Shown here: positions 41,820-56,300 of the stretch, piece by piece | Position numbering within the stretch: position 1 is the stretch's first letter | Layout: the number at the start of each line of letters is the position of its first letter | The notes under the pieces: model-generated | Database searches by the model: none | Told to the model about the DNA's origin: nothing | Seen by the model: only the letters and a program-made list of their open reading frames with translations | DNA from: Phycomyces blakesleeanus NRRL 1555(-) | Lineage: Eukaryota > Mucoromycota > Mucoromycetes > Mucorales > Phycomycetaceae | DNA: 64,000 nucleotides | Reading direction: 5' to 3' | Assembly (NCBI RefSeq): GCF_001638985.1 | Contig: NW_017265148.1 | Coordinates: forward strand, 1,175,511-1,239,510 | Position numbers and translations under genes: made by a program

Positions 41820-44429
41820 CGACGATGCCAGCAAATTGACAAAAGTGCCAGCGAAACCAACAAAGCTGGCAATGGCAGCAATATCGACATGGAGGAAGTA
41901 AGTCATGCCCTGGATGATGCAGGCCCAGCTAACTTTTTATACGCGCACATCCGGGATAGCATGATGTCTTCCGTAACCAACCTCAACTCACCAGTGGATG
42001 AAGATGTTGATTGGCTCAACAGCTTACTTGGATCATGCTTAACCTGGAACTCTAATACCTCGACTACTCACCCATTCCCAGACCTTCAGTCAATGGTGTT
42101 ACTTGCTCTGGTAGATGGTGACAACAATATGTTCTCTTGTAGAATCTTGAAAAAGATCCTTTTCACCATCAGACTTGTTCTAAAGCTGCAAGAGGAAGCC
42201 ATCACAAACGGATCACCTTTCAAGCTATCCCGTTTGGATGCACTCTTGAACTACCAGAGCAGAAAGAAGTCCAAGCTCCCTGTACTCACTTCGATACCTG
42301 TGACAATCGATTTGCTCAAAAACAAGTCTGTCTTGGCATATGTAAACATGCCCTCAGATCACTTGAAGTTACTTGCCACGAACCCCGTGAAAGCAAAGTC
42401 CATGTTTGCTATGCCTGATCATATGCCAGACCAGTTTGTATGCTTACAGCAAGGCAAGAAATGGAGAACACACAAGAATTTCCAGCAGCCGATGTTTACA
42501 CACAACAAGATAGACTTTTGGTCTGGGATGTTGTTGAGTTTGCCAGTGGCTCTGCCAATGCCTGTTTCTTTGTAGAGTCTTTTCATACAATAGGCATCTC
42601 TGCTGTGTATGCTTGAAGTTATAATGTTTTGCTCCCTGAAAACAACCATTTCGTTCACATCGAAACTAAGCGTACTAGTATGAGAGTTAAGAAATTACTC
42701 CAGGTTGATGCTTCTCCTATCGATATTGACTTTTGCTTCAGTGTGTCCCCAAGGAAGATTGACCCCGTACTTCCAGTTCACTGGTCCTTGCTCCTAGTCC
42801 CCCATTTCTTGAAACGGCATATCCCTCAAGATCTTGACAACCTGAATAACAAAAACCATTTTTACAAGGTTAGGATTGCGATGATAACACTCTTTACGAA
42901 TGACATGTTAGGAAGCTGGTCAAAGCAGTACAATCCTTACAAAAGTTGGTCTATGAAGTGTGCAGCTCTTTCCTTTGAAGAGAAGTCTTTAATAGAGAAC
43001 ATCTACTTCCTATCTGCAATCCTAAAGAAAGATGGTGCAAGTGGAATGTCATTGCTCCCTGTCTTTGTCAAAGACCTCAAGATGCTTGAAGCTGGACTGG
43101 TAATGTTCTCAGCTGAAGACAATGAACATGTCTTAGTCGTAGGACCACTTCTTTGGATTGAGGCTGACACACCATGCCATTCCGAACTCTGTGGTTTACG
43201 TGCCTCTACTTGTCTGTATCAATGCTAGAAATGCTATGTGGTGTTATAAAGAACCGCGGAAAAATTGAAGGATGAGATACACTATACGGGTAGTCATGCT
43301 AGCAGAACTAAGGAACGTTATCAGATTGCTACATCTACCCCAGATAGAAGTTCAACTATACTAGATGCTCCCTTGACTGGTAAAAACTTTAAGGCAAGTG
43401 AACTAAGCTTCCAATATATGGCAATGAACGTACTGTTAGATCTGGATTCGTTTGATCCGTCGACCAATACACCTGTAGAAATACTACATAACATTCTTCT
43501 TGGTGTTGCGAAGTATTTGGTGACCGATTTGGTAAAGGTCGTTCTAAAGGGACACCCCGGTTTACTAAACAAGCTAATTGACTCCTTGAATGAATATGAG
43601 AAGTCTCAAGGTTTATCACGAAAGTTTACTAGACTCCTAAGACATTGCGGCTCGTTCCTTGGAAGAGATTTTAAGATTCTTGTACAAATCCTCCCCATCG
43701 TCTTGGCTACCGAGTTTGTAAATGATAATGATCTCTCTCTCATAACCCCATGTTTTGTCCATCTTGGCCGTCTTTGTTCCCTGGTGTTTGTTAGAGCAGT
43801 TAAGTAAAATTATAATTCTTACATTGCCAGTTAAAAATACAGTTACTAGTCTGATCCAAAAACTATATTTTTATGACAAGAACTGTGGTATTGAGGGTCA
43901 TAAGCCGTATACCTCAAAGCCAAAAGTACAGCTGCTCACACATCTTCCCGACGACCTTCAAAGATTTGGAACTGCTTTACATTACGAAACCGAAAAAGGT
44001 GAGCAGTTTAACAAGCATATCCGTGAACACCTAATGCATACAAATAGATTAAACACCTCAAGAGACGTATGTCTCAAATTCGCCAAGCAAGCAGTTATGA
44101 GACACGTCATTGATGGTGGTTCATGGATGAACAAAGACGGCCAGAGAGAGCATTATGGTGGTGATACTGCAGTGTTCCTTCACGAAAATGTCGACAAGAA
44201 CTTCCAGGATATCTTGTTTGGCAGATTAAGAGACTTCGCCAATAACAACGACATTGACAATATTGCAGACCTCCCACCTCGTAATAATACCTTTGGAGTA
44301 TTCGTGCTCAATGAGAGTAGAGACCAGCCAGTCCATTATATTATTGGAAAGGTCTCCTCTCTGAGAGTAGAACACTACAGAGTTGAGAGTAGCGCCCATG
44401 GTCAAGAGAACAACTTTCTCCTCGCATAA
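41820..44429 (+). pseudogene. Second copy of the E1-type transposase
   Basis: A nearly full-length relative of the E1 transposase in the opposite orientation. N-terminal part (41889-42575): PFPDLQSMVLLALVDGDNNM, then LLNYQSRKKSKLPVL and LQQGKKWRTHKNFQQPM. After a frameshift near 42520 and a TGA (about 42614) it continues LVVGPLLWIEADTPCHSELCG. Stops near 43226 and 43250 follow, then TPVEILHNILLGVAKYLVTDLV (43480-43540) and LSRKFTRLLRHCGSFLGRD. After another frameshift near 43800 come KPKVQLLTHLPDDLQRFG, YETEKGEQFNKHIREHL and NRLNTSRDVCLKFAKQ. I did not find the CAGTCAAAGCTC ends around it. The conserved PVEILH.ILLG..KYLV and ETE.GEQFNK blocks define the family. Confidence 0.8.
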
Positions 44430-44823
44430 AGGTTCTCTAACGATCTAACTACTCCACTCAATCAATTGACAATGGTTCGAAAGCTTGACATGCACACTCA
44501 TTATGACAACAAGCTTGTAATTAATCTCAACAAGTTCGGGTCATATTGGTTCTTTGCCTCCCAGGTGTACAATGGGCGGTATTAATTAAAATTTATATTA
44601 ATAAATATTTTCTTTAATAAAAATTCATAATTTTCACTAAGTTATTTTTTGTTTTTGGTAAAACCCTGAGAAAATCCATTTATGGATGCTTACATTTTCG
44701 AATTTATCTAATGCAGACATAATATCTCAGAAAATTGCTCCAAATTGATATTCCGAAAACTTCGAATTTTTTAAACCAATCAAAATGCTTAGGAGTAAAT
44801 CAAATCCATATTTGATATCAAAA
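44430..44823. other. AT-rich non-coding stretch
   Basis: No coding content recognised. It separates the transposase relic from the truncated 5' end of LINE3. Confidence 0.5.
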
Positions 44824-47580
44824 ATCTCCTGTGGTGAAACTATGTCACCCCATCACTGACCACTTACACACTGAGCCTGATGGCATGACTGAAGCTGCCA
44901 CTTCTTTCTACAAAGGCCTGTACACACCTGAACCAATAGATCAACTAGCTATAGACGATTTACTTCGCCACCTTCCCCACGATCTCTGCCTCTCTGATAC
45001 CATATGTTCCTCTCTGACTGCTGAACTTTGCATCGAAGACATATGAGAAGGCGTGTCTTGCTCTCCACAAACAAGTAGCCTAGGACCAGACGGCCTCCCT
45101 TATGAGATCCTCCAACTCATTTTTCATCACCATTCTTGCTCCCAGTTGCTGACACTAGTATACAATAATGCTCTTAGTAGTGGCCAATTCCCTTCATCCT
45201 GGCAAACAACATGTGTTTCTCTGTTGCCCAAGATAGGCGAACTCTCATCCCTGAAGAATTGGTGACCAATTGCTCTGATCATCGCCGATGCCAAGATTTT
45301 CACTTGGCTTCTCAACGCTCGAATGGTCAAAGCTGCTAGAGTGCTTGTATCTCCGTATCAAACAGGATTTGTTTGTGGTCGCTTCATTGCTGATAATGGT
45401 ATACTTATGAAGCTGGTTATGGATCATGCCAATTCTACTGGTCACTCTGGAATTGGTCTTCTCTTGGATCAGGAAAAGGCTTACGATCGGGTTCACCCTG
45501 ACTGTCTTCAACAAGTTCTTGTTAAATTCGGTTTTCCTCCTTCAATTATAACCTGCATCACTAATTGTTTCTTCTCTTCCAACCTTAAGATTAATGTGAA
45601 TGGTTTTCTTTCTCGTCCTCTTTGTCCAGCATGTGGGCTCAGACAGGGTGACCTCATGTCCCCTGTTCTGTTTAACCTGGCCTTTGAACCACTTTTGCGC
45701 CAACTCATACACAACCTTCAGTTTCCTGGATTTGAGATCCAAAGTACACCTGAACATCCCGCACCTCCACCCATAAAGCTACTTGCTTATGCTGACGATC
45801 TTCTGGTTTTCCTCCCGCAGATCCAGGACATGTCCCGATTGCAGCACCACCTTGCCACCTATGTCTCTGCTTCCAAAGCACGCATCAACCCTCACAAGAC
45901 CCAAGCTTTCTCTCTGTCAGGCAGACCTCATCCTCACTGGGCGGACACCCTTCACAGCTTGCAGATTGTTGATTGGCATGATAGTCGCTCTCCAGAACCT
46001 CTCTGCTACCTTGGCTTTCCGATCATCTCCTCCCTCACCCAACACAACTCCTTCTGCTCACAAATCTTGTCTAAAATAGAGCTAGCTTCACATATCTACC
46101 TCTCCCGCGCCTTGTCCTTCCATGGCCGTGCTACTGTCCTAAACTCTCTTATATTGTCAAAGCTCTGGCACGTTCTTCGTGTTGTATCTGTTCCCAGCAC
46201 GTTCTTTACCAAAGTTTGCTCTTTCATGGGTCGCTTTCTTCAGCATCAAAGCTTCCCACTGATTAGACTTGACACTCTATGTCTCCCCACAAAAATGGGC
46301 GGTTTAGGGGTTTTGAATCCAAAATTGCAACAAGGTGCCCTTCAGCTCCGTTGGCTTCAACCTCTGCTCCAATCCACTTCGTCTCCTTCTGGTCTGGTGT
46401 TGCCTTGGCTGCTATATCTTCTTCGGCATTATCTGCTTGATGTCCATCCCCATCTTCCTTTCATTTTTCCTGACCTCAGACACCCTCAATTCCGAACTTA
46501 TACCAGTCCTTTCTTTAACCTTTTTGCTGCCTGCGATCTCTTGCCTCACGATTTTGACTCTACTGTGATAAATCTACCGACTTGTCTGGACATTCCTCTC
46601 GCCTCTGCAGTTGTGGTTCCACATAATCTCTCTGCCTTTCCTGCTTCTTGGCGTCACCTCCGAATCCAGGGTGCCTACAAGATCAACACCACTTTGGATA
46701 TTCTTTCTCACCACTTACCTTCTTCCTTTCCTCGTTCACCACGCATCCTCCACAAAGTCCTTCAGCGGGTGGATGATCATTCTCTTTTCCTTCACGCATT
46801 CATCATTCGCGCTTGCCTGCCTCAAAGTATCTTGACCAAACAATTCCCTGACTTGATGGCTCGCATGGGCACTGAGGTTGACCCTTCCACACTTCTGTCG
46901 GCCCTCTCTCCTACCTTTCCTTGAAAACGCTTGTCTACACGCCAATTCCGTTCCTCCTGTAAAGTCGCCACTTCTTCTATTGAGGATGTACCGCACAACA
47001 TACGAGTCATCAAATGGCGCCAATTCTGGTCTTTCGTCCTTCCGTATGCCTCTCGCAACATTTGGTTCCGGCTGCTTCACCACAAGATCTCATGTCAATC
47101 CGTGCTGCATAACCGTATTCCCACCTCATTTCCCTCCCCTAATTGTTCGCTGTGTGGAACGGAAATTGACTCTCAAAACCATTTTCTCTACGCATGCCCA
47201 CTCAAGCTTCCTCTCTGGAACACACTCTGGCTCGCGCATTTCGGCTTTTCCCCCCAATCCTCTGACATTCACAATACGCTATACAAGTTTTCCTTCCCCC
47301 CCCCCTTGATCCCACTTCACATCCTGCCCCAATACTTGGCTCTGTTCTTTTAGCCTTGTGGAGACATCACTGGGCTTTCTTATTCGGTCAATCACCTTTC
47401 GTTGCTGCTAATGGCACTACCTCTGCCAATTCCCTGCTTTCCCGTTTACAATCCGAAGAAAACCTTGATCAACGCCCTTTTTCTGTCTAAGTTCATCGCG
47501 TTTCTTCGTTTCCACATTTTTTTACATTACATTTACAACTTAAAAAACAAAATCCCCAAAAACATTTAAATAATAGAAAA
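44824..47580 (+). pseudogene. LINE3: 5'-truncated reverse transcriptase
   Basis: The 3' two-thirds of a LINE ORF2, in one frame from 44831 to about 47300. It has nonsense TGA codons at about 45044, 45263 and 46922. A frame change at the ten-C run 47296-47305 is needed to reach the natural end (TAA near 47488). RT motifs: SLGPDGLPYEIL, LPKIGELSSLKNW, LLLDQEKAYDRVHPD, CGLRQGDLMSPVLFNLAFEPLL and LAYADDLLVFLP (intact). The C-terminal knuckle is CSLCGTEIDSQNHFLYAC. An A-rich 3' end lies around 47530-47580. The longest clean segment is 533 codons (45323-46924). Confidence 0.9.
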
Positions 47581-48017
47581 ACCAAAAACAAGTTGTGGCG
47601 CCTCTTAAGCCTTTTGGACAAGAGTCCCACCAATAAACCAGAGCTTTACTCCATACAAACAAAAAACCATAGTGTATCGGGTAAACTGAATAAGGTTTCA
47701 TCCAAACAACTCGGAGCTGGATCCTTCTTTAAAGATATAAAAAATATGCTCAGCAATTGATTGCTTTAAGAACTACATGTTCTGGCTTTTTTAAAAAAAA
47801 ACTCAGGTAACTAGATCGTAAAAAATATTTTTAATAATCTATACATATTAAAGTTAAAAGAAAAATAGAGGTTTTGTAGCCAATACCCGGAGCCTATAAA
47901 GCACGCTTTAAATTGTCTTAGTTTCATGTTAAAAATTAATAGAGTATAAATTAGCTTAACTGATAGGCACTTAGGATAACTATCTTGCTTTCTATAACTC
48001 ACTATTTTTCTGCTACA
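47581..48017. other. AT-rich non-coding stretch
   Basis: Nothing recognised between the LINE3 3' end and the F-box-type pseudogene. Confidence 0.5.
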
Positions 48018-49426
48018 ATGGCAACAAAATTACCGCCAAGTGTTCTCACTTATATGACAACATATGTTGATGAATGTGACCATTCTAAATGTGCTCTAGT
48101 TTACAAACAGTGGGCAGAACCATTTTTAAATGCTTACTGGACTAAATTTTTTTTAATAGCAGGAGTATAAAGGAATTGTTCGGCAAATTTGGTCTTAAAG
48201 CAATCTATCAAAAAAAAATCTGCATCAAGTGTGGGTGCTAGAGATCGATTTATATAAAAAGTACTTTGAATATATTCCACTTTTGCAGAAAATGTTTACT
48301 ATAATAAGATATTTGTCCTGTACTAGAGATCTAACAGACAAATTAATTGGTAGAAAAATTGATTGGAACCTTTGAAAGACACTGTCACACTTGAAACTAT
48401 CTTTTGGTTGCGAGAAACCTGCACTGGAAATAATTTTCGGCCAGCTATCAACCTTGACTTATCTTATTTAACTTACAATTAGAAAAACCCCATATTCAGA
48501 GCATAGTATCACTATTTTCCTAACTGACATTGAATCACTTCACCGCTGCTTTCCACGTCTCGAATATATTAACATGGATTTTATACTTCAACCAATACCC
48601 AAAGAAGAAGTTGAAACAACAAGAGCTGTCAAACCAGCATACACTACTACAAAGATAGTCATTTCTTCAGACTATATTGATACATTGTGGATATTATACT
48701 TTGCGAACAAGTATCCCAATCTAGTTATCTTCAATTTAAAACAAGAACGAATTTTGCCAAATCACACACCGATATCTTAGGATGATCAGCAGCAATATCA
48801 TCAGACCCAGCTTCAATTACTGCTATCACTAAAACAGTTCTTTCTTTGCCTAAAAACAACACACATGCTCTTCTACAGCACCAATTCTTGGCTATTTACT
48901 TTATTTTATGACGCTCTTAAATATTTTAACGTAAAGATCAAGCATGTTACAATTCATTTTGAGGACATGTCACTAGAAGAAAATGGTATAGGCAATTGGA
49001 TCAAATACTTTTCTGAATCAGTGAACTTTCTGGATATCAAATGCTATAGTGGACTACTTACAAAAGCTAAACTATTCGTGCCTTGCCACAACTTAACTTT
49101 ATTAAATATATACAGAGGTGGTGCAGTTGACATGGATAATATTTTGGATCAGTACCCAATCTTGCTGTCATTATATATATGCGGCTCAAAGATTTGTTCC
49201 CTTAAGTATCCACAGCCTTCCCAATCACAACACTCGTTAGAAACACTGGAAATTAAGGATATATGAATGAGTCTGTATGTTTTGGAATATATATTTTTCT
49301 GTTGTGGGAAATTCAGATATATAAAATTGGGTTATATAAATGCTTCTCGACAGAATATTTATAAAACCAGACGGCCACCTGTGAAGAGGTCCTTTTTCAC
49401 AACTAAAATCGTTGATAAAATGCAGT
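48018..49426 (+). pseudogene. F-box / leucine-rich-repeat-type protein, decayed
   Basis: The N-terminus MATKLPPSVLTYMTTYVDE..CALVYKQWAEPFLNAYWT matches the F-box pattern of substrate adaptors of SCF ubiquitin ligases (LPPEVL...C..VCKQW in intact members). Downstream, in other frames with stops, come MDFILQPIPKEEVETTR, NKYPNLVIFNL, LFVPCHNLTLLNIY and SLETLEIKDI (leucine-rich-repeat-like), then a TGA (49264) and YVLEYIFFCCGKFRYIKLGYI. At least one frameshift and several nonsense codons make it a pseudogene. Such genes are often present as large families in Mucoromycota. Short intron remnants may account for part of the disruption. Confidence 0.65.
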
Positions 49427-49649
49427 AAAAGAATTCTTTTAGACAATGATACTTCTTACCTTCATATAAGTAATAAGCATATTGTCTTCGAGAAACTAGA
49501 GAATGTTAATATCACTTAATTGGATTAAAGTAATTGAGGATAGCCACCTTAATTAAACTAATATCATGCGTGTCTTAACGAAACAAACATAAAAACAAAT
49601 TGCTATAGGAGCTTGGAAAACGTGGCGTTGAACTTTGCCAAAGATGTAC

Positions 49650-52600
49650 TCTTTTTGTATTTTATCGATCTGGTATTACGTTTTACATTCATCTCTTAAA
49701 ATGCCACCATATTTGACTTAATTGAGAAGAGAAAAGAGAGAAATAATAAGGTGGAGAAATAGGAAAATATATAGAAAATTGGTAGGTAAGAGAAGAGAAA
49801 GGAGAAAGAAAAGAGAAAAACTAAAGCTAGTGTTAAATGTGTTTTTCTATTACAGAGAACGCTTTTTATCTACTAATCCAGAGAGAAAATGCTGTTTATA
49901 AAAAAGCTTCCAACGAGAACTCCAAATATCCTTAGCAGTGGTGACGGAAATTAAAATACGGGGGCTTTATGGGAGAAACATGATAGGAAAATGCCTCTGC
50001 TAAGGAAAAAGGATATGACATTGAGGTCTCAAGACGAGTAGAAGCGATGAGAAGATGGTATCCCACATTTTTTATTTGATAGAACGTCCAGAGAAGAGGT
50101 TATATTGATCTTCAGTAGTTTCAGGACTAAAATACAAAATGAGCTGAATAAATGATGAGATAAATTTATTATATTGTCGTGTTGATGTTTCATCCCAGAG
50201 CATTTTCTAGCATACTGTTTGGCAGTGATGAGGAATGCAGTCAGACCAGAATTTTCGCCAATGAACAGATGAATTTAAATATGGTGGTACCATTGGGCAA
50301 ATGTAAATCCAGAGAGATCCTGTTCTAGCTTCATCCAAACTAGTGATGTCCAACTGTATCAAGGAAAGGAACAAGAAAAGAACGATAGAAGAAGGTTCAG
50401 CAGAGAGACAATTTTCAAGGCAAAAGAGAAACAAAAAACAGCATACCATCCTCAAAGAGTCAATCTGTTGAGAGGAATGATCAGTATATTTACTTGCTCA
50501 AGAGAAGATACTAAAAGATAAATGACCATCTTGGTCATTTATGTTTATCAAAAATGCATCAGGTAAAGGAATTGCCTTCCAGCTCAAAGAAGATTCAACA
50601 AAATATGACATACACATTCATAATGAAGTCAAAGAAAAATTCTTAACCAGCGATGACAGCAGCTGTACGTTGGATAGAAGAGAAGTTGGAAAGAGTGTGG
50701 TGCTCACGCTATGTAAAGGAAGAAGTGAACTCTGGCAAACTACATCACTGCAGGGAAACAAAAGTGCAATATTAGCAGGAGTTTTAAAATATAAAGGAAT
50801 GAGACATTTGAGGTAATGCAATAGAAAGGAGGTAAACGAAAAAGAGTCATAGTATAATATAGAAAATCCATAGAAAAAGAACTCTTTGCTAATAATCGGG
50901 GCAAAGCAGATCCAAACCCCCATATTTACGTGGCAGACAGAGAAGCTGTCAGCCAGGGCTACCAAAGCTCAGGCACAGGAATGAGCGAATATATGTGCGA
51001 GTGACAACAAAGAAAGTGGGACAGGAGTCAGATATAGTAAATAGCATATTGTGATGAGAACAAGTGCATTCACCACAATACTTTCACCACGCACAGACAA
51101 ACATCTTTGGGATTGTAGCAAGTAGCAGTTCACAAGCTTAACCAGTAGAACAACAGAGAAGGCTTCAAGCTAAGAGGTGCGTGAGCTAATTGAAAAGCCA
51201 AGGTAATAGATAGCAGTTGCAGAGTGGCGGTTATGAAGGCTGTGTATGCCAGTAGCATCTAGTACAGAGCCCAAATCCAAATGAAACTGCTCAGACATAA
51301 CAGCAGCAATTGACTTACAAAGATTGGCATTTGCATTAAAGGCTAGACGAAATGTGTCCAAAAGAATGAGAGCATTCGTCTATATGGGTGAAGAGAGAAA
51401 GACGAGAAGTTCAAATCCATAATCACTAAGTTTAAGTGGATGTGGTGATATATTTGAAGAGGAATACGATATACGGAGCGAAACAAAAACTGAGAACCAC
51501 AGATGAAAGGGAAAGATAGAATGAATCTAAACAAATATTTGAAAGCCAAGTTGAAAATCCAAGGAATAGGTGAATTGCCTTGAAGTAGACCCCTGCTCAG
51601 CAGAAAAGGGAAAAATGTGTGGCCTTTAACATTTATGTGGATTTGAGTGAAGAAGAGAAGGCCATATATTGAGTCAACAAAAATGGTGGAAAAGCCTTAC
51701 CTGGCCATAAAAAAATGAGTGTATGCAGGGTAGACACGGTCGTAAGCCTTATCCTGATCCAACAGAGTGTCGACTCATAGATCTTGGTTAAGTTATGCAT
51801 GTGACATAGCGAGATATGCTAGAAAGCCATTGTCTGCAATGGATCTATCATCCATTAAACTAGTTTTAAATGGTGTTAGGAGTGGGCCAATGTCATGTAT
51901 GTATTTTTTCTAGTCAGGTGTATGGCTGCAATAATAACTGAGATCACAGTTAAAGTCTCCAAGTCGAAAGACGGGAAAAGAAAGAATAACAGTAGAAAGA
52001 GTGCGTACTAAGGAAGAGAAGAAGGTACGCCAGTGGGAAGAAATGTTCGGTCTATAAATGACCACAATTACAAAAGGATCAAGGTGATGATTGGTGTGTT
52101 TAGCCTTGACAGCGAGTGCACGGTTTTCAGGCTAAACATAGAGTTGTGAAAGTTAAAGGAGAGAATCGAAAGAGGAGAGGTCGTAATATATAGTCCATAG
52201 GCTGGTCTGTGGTTGAGATGTAATGTGAATATACAAGTGATGTATAGGGAGTAAATGAGTCTCTTGAAGAGCAGGTTATGAAAGTGGAGGGGAGAATATT
52301 CAAAGGTGTCAAATTAAAAAAAGTTTTTGGGATTGCGGGTTTTTGATAGTAGAGAGGAAACTTCGACCTTTTAAGGTTTCTTTACAGAGATTTTGTGCAA
52401 TCATTTATGAACTTGGCTCATCTGAATGGCCAGACTTTTCAGTTTTATCAGTCATAGGTGTGTTACTATCCAGGTCAGTGTATAAGGTTGCGCTTTGGGA
52501 GATAATCCGAAAAGTGGGCTCAAGAAGAGACTTTCTATGTTTGTTATCAGAAAATATCGGTTAGTTGATGCCATCGTTGTGATTGAATAAGCCTCGGGTA

Positions 52601-53372
52601 CCCTGTAAATGTTTTCTGGCATTGAGTCCACGACCAGGCGGATCATACACAGCGATATCTATGAAAGATAGGTCAATGATGTTCTATGCAGCCAAATTTC
52701 TTGTCGCCATGGCACTAGTGTTTATCACCAATATGAAACAATAATGGATTGTGAGTATGAGAGGTGAAATAAGGATGGTTGTACTTTGCGAGGAGTTAGT
52801 ATTTCTGGGATGGCTTGTTGTAGGGGTGTCTCTATCATAGCGACAGAGACTTGGCGTTCTTAAATGGACTCAGCTTTTGTAAGTGCAATCTGCTGCCACT
52901 CTTGGATAATCTACTCTGCTTCAATGTTGTCTGGATCAGTGGGGCATTCACGACTTTTAATTGCATGGCCAAAGGCGCTGCACGTTTTGCAAAGAGGTGC
53001 GCTGGTAGTGTTTTTTCTTCCAGCAGTATCTGCACACCTACACCGTTTGATAGAACATGATCCATTTATCTTTCAGGAATGCTTTTTTCAATGTTAAACA
53101 AGACAGTCGTCGGATTGATGGCACTAGCCCATGCAGCGAATGTAAGATCCACGATCATATTCTTGTCAAATTCGTGAGCAGTGAAAGTATGCAAAGATTT
53201 GTCCTTTTGATGTGGTGCTGTGGCCTGGGTACGGTTATGTGGATTATCTTACCAAAATGTGTGTGCCCTGTCCTGTGAGTGCAATCACTCGAGGGTACTA
53301 ATATCAAAAAAAAAGTTTAACTGATATTAAGTTCTGTCGGTTATATTAATTTCCGTAGAAATACTCTTCACT
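49650..53372 (-). pseudogene. LINE5: decayed, internally deleted LINE2 relative
   Basis: On -, its 5' end (53372 down to about 53290) matches the LINE2 5' UTR (ACGGAAAT.CATATAACCGACA-like). ORF1 remnants include 53065-52835 (the knuckle region in shifted frames). Endonuclease remnants lie around 52320-51930. RT/C-terminal parts include SLIQLDITSLDEARTGSLW and VHWRKFWSDCIPHHCQTV (50455-50207). The RT N-terminal third seems deleted around 51880-51950. The 3' end at 49650 has a T-run and TATTTTATCGATCTG, as in the LINE2 3' end. It is heavily mutated with frameshifts, unlike LINE2, so it is an older copy. Confidence 0.85.
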
Positions 53373-53379
53373 CTGTGGA

Positions 53380-56300
53380 TAACTGTCCTGAGTGACGCAA
53401 AGACAAACGTACCTGCCATATCTGTGGGGTAAAGGGATATATTCAGGCTCACTGCCCCCGAGACCCTCCCATAAATGCATGCCAGAAGCTCCGGAAAGGA
53501 GATAAGGCCCCGAGCTTGGCAGCCTTCCATCCTATTTATATACCGATACACCCTCTACAGCAAGCATAGCAGGTAGCTTTGAAAACGGCCAGGACTCTGG
53601 AACAGCCAGAGGCAGAAAATATTTCTGCAGGCAATCAAACCACTGTAGAAGCGTGTATGGCCAATTTGGCAAACAGCGAATGTGAAGCCAAAGCTTCACA
53701 GGTCTCCAGGACTTTAAGCGAAGACAGTGGTATCCCCCGAATCTGAGGATAAAGATGCCCTATCTGACGCACACATGAGCGACACTGACGAGACCAAAAA
53801 CAAAAATCAGACTAATGTATCTAATAAACCCAAGAAACAAATTAAAAGGAGAATTTTACGTAATGAAGCCAAGAGATTCATTTTATCAGACAGTGCAAAA
53901 CGCAATAGAGCCCTCACATTATAATAATATGATGACTACATTTAAAATAGCAACAACCAACTGTCGGTGGCTTACCGAGACCTTTAACCCCCAACAACGT
54001 AATTACTTTATTTGACACCTACGCTCAAAATATATTCAAGTACTTGCAATCTAGGAAACGCACACAAACAACCCAAAACTTCAAAAAAACTTCTTATATA
54101 CAATTTCGAGCAAACGAGAGCCAATGGACATAACACTACGGCCTTGTTTTCTTCTCGTCCTATATTTCTTCTTCTTCTTTTAATCCTACTATAGTATATG
54201 TGGTAGAGTTACTTTTGCTACTATCCGTTATATACATTACCATTTTGGCTCTATAAAGATTGCTGTCATATATGCTCCTGCAACAGTATCAAGACCCCGG
54301 GCCTTTTCCACTTCTATTCTTCAATTGACACAATTTGGCCAACCTGCTCCTTCATCTCGTTTCCTCTTCCTTAAACATTTCAACTATACTTACAGCTCTA
54401 CTTCTTCATACCCTTGTCATACATCTCTACCGTGGTTGCACCACGTTCATGAAACCTTAATTGATTGTGTCACTGATGAAGGTCAAACTCCCTATTCCAA
54501 AATTCTGCTGAAGAATGCAAATGAGTAGTATCAACTACAACTTTGCAACACCAGGTCTAGCCGGCCTCAAATACGAGCCTTCCGTAGATTACGACAATCC
54601 TATACGAGCTGATTATTTTCTTACTACGATTACTCTATCTTTCGGTACAGCTCATACCGAAAGAGGTTTATGGTGTGCTGACTCTCGACTGAAAATACCC
54701 TCATATTTCCAAGAACGCTTCTCTGTGTCTTTACAGGGTATCTTTCCCAGTTTGACTCAATTACCTTACCCTTAAGATAGATGCAAAAAAGTCAAGGCTA
54801 TTCTTTGCCAGGTTGCTAAAACATTTTCTCGGGTATCTACCGCTTGGCGTGCTGCATAAGAAAAGGCAATGAAAAGCAAACTCGATCGACTTATACATAA
54901 ATACAAGATCTACCATATCCGAGATACACAGCTTGTTGTTGTCGAACGTAAGTTTGCTCTTATAAAGCAAGAGCATGTAAATATCCTTGTTCTTAGAGCA
55001 CAGAAATATTAGAGATAAAATGAAGAACATTCTGCAGGATGCCTCAAGAGACCTGTTGCGACTAAGACAGCGCAAAAACATATTCCTTTTTTACGCCACT
55101 CTGTTTCAAATGCGACCTGCAGTACGCCTAGTACTAAGGCTGACGCTGCTAGTGCATTCTATGGGGAGGTTTATACCGCTGATCCTACTGATCACTCGAC
55201 CATTGACGATTTTCTCCACAATGTTCCTGAACATGTCTATCTTAATTAAACTGTACGGTCATCCATGACTTCCTCCTTCATCTTTGACTAAATTTGCTCT
55301 GCATCTGATAGATCTCCCCGCAAAAGTATTCTTCGCTCTGATGGCCTTCCGTATGAGTTTCTGTTATTAGTGTTAACTGAGGATGTATATTCCGACATGG
55401 ACACGACTATCTATAGTCGTGCTCTTTTACATGGTATATTTCCCCCATCTTGGAGCTCTACTTGTTTATCCCTGCTACCTATAAAAGCCGACCTTTCCAC
55501 TTTAAAAAACTGGAAACCTATTTCATTAATCAAAACTGATATCAAAGCCTTCGCCCGTTTGCTAAATTTACGTAGCACACCCGCCTCCAAGTCACTGGCT
55601 AAGCAATACCAGACTGGCCTTTTTAAAAGGCAGTTAATTACCAATAATGGGCTTATGAGCCGCATAGCTATGGAACAGACACAGCTCTCCTCCATTGACT
55701 CCGTTGGTTTGTTGCTTGACCAGGCAAAAGCGTACGATAGTGTACATCCTTAATATCTCAAGCGAGCTTTGGAACGATTTTGCTTTCCTGGTATCATTGT
55801 CCACTGTATTTCCAAACTTTTCTTCTCTATTGACGTATCTGTTAATGACAATGCATTTATTTCACCTTCTATAGAGCAACAACAGGGACTTTTCTAAGAA
55901 GATCCATTGTCACTCTTCCATCTCGCCTTTGAGCCCTTGCCCTGATGATTGATCCATGGCACTTCGTTTTATGGATCATGTATCTACATTGACGCTTTTG
56001 ACAACTCTACATCACCACCTGTTAAAATACTAGCCCACTCTGATGATTTCTTGGTTTTTCTTCACATTCTTGCAGTTTTTTTTTATTATATACCAACACT
56101 TGGACGCATACTCTCGGGCCTCTCATGCACAAACAAACCTACGTAAGATACAGGCCTTTTCGTTATCTGGTGCCTCATCAACCAAATCGCAAACTCTTCT
56201 CCAGACAAGTCTATTACTGCATGACATTATCGCACTTCACGATCTGTCCTGGCATACCTAGCGTCTCCTTTAATCTTGTTTCTAGCTTAACGAGACTAGT

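Noticed and set aside
50541..50816. Plus-strand 91-codon ORF
   Set aside because: It is the antisense shadow of the LINE5 reverse-transcriptase remnant.
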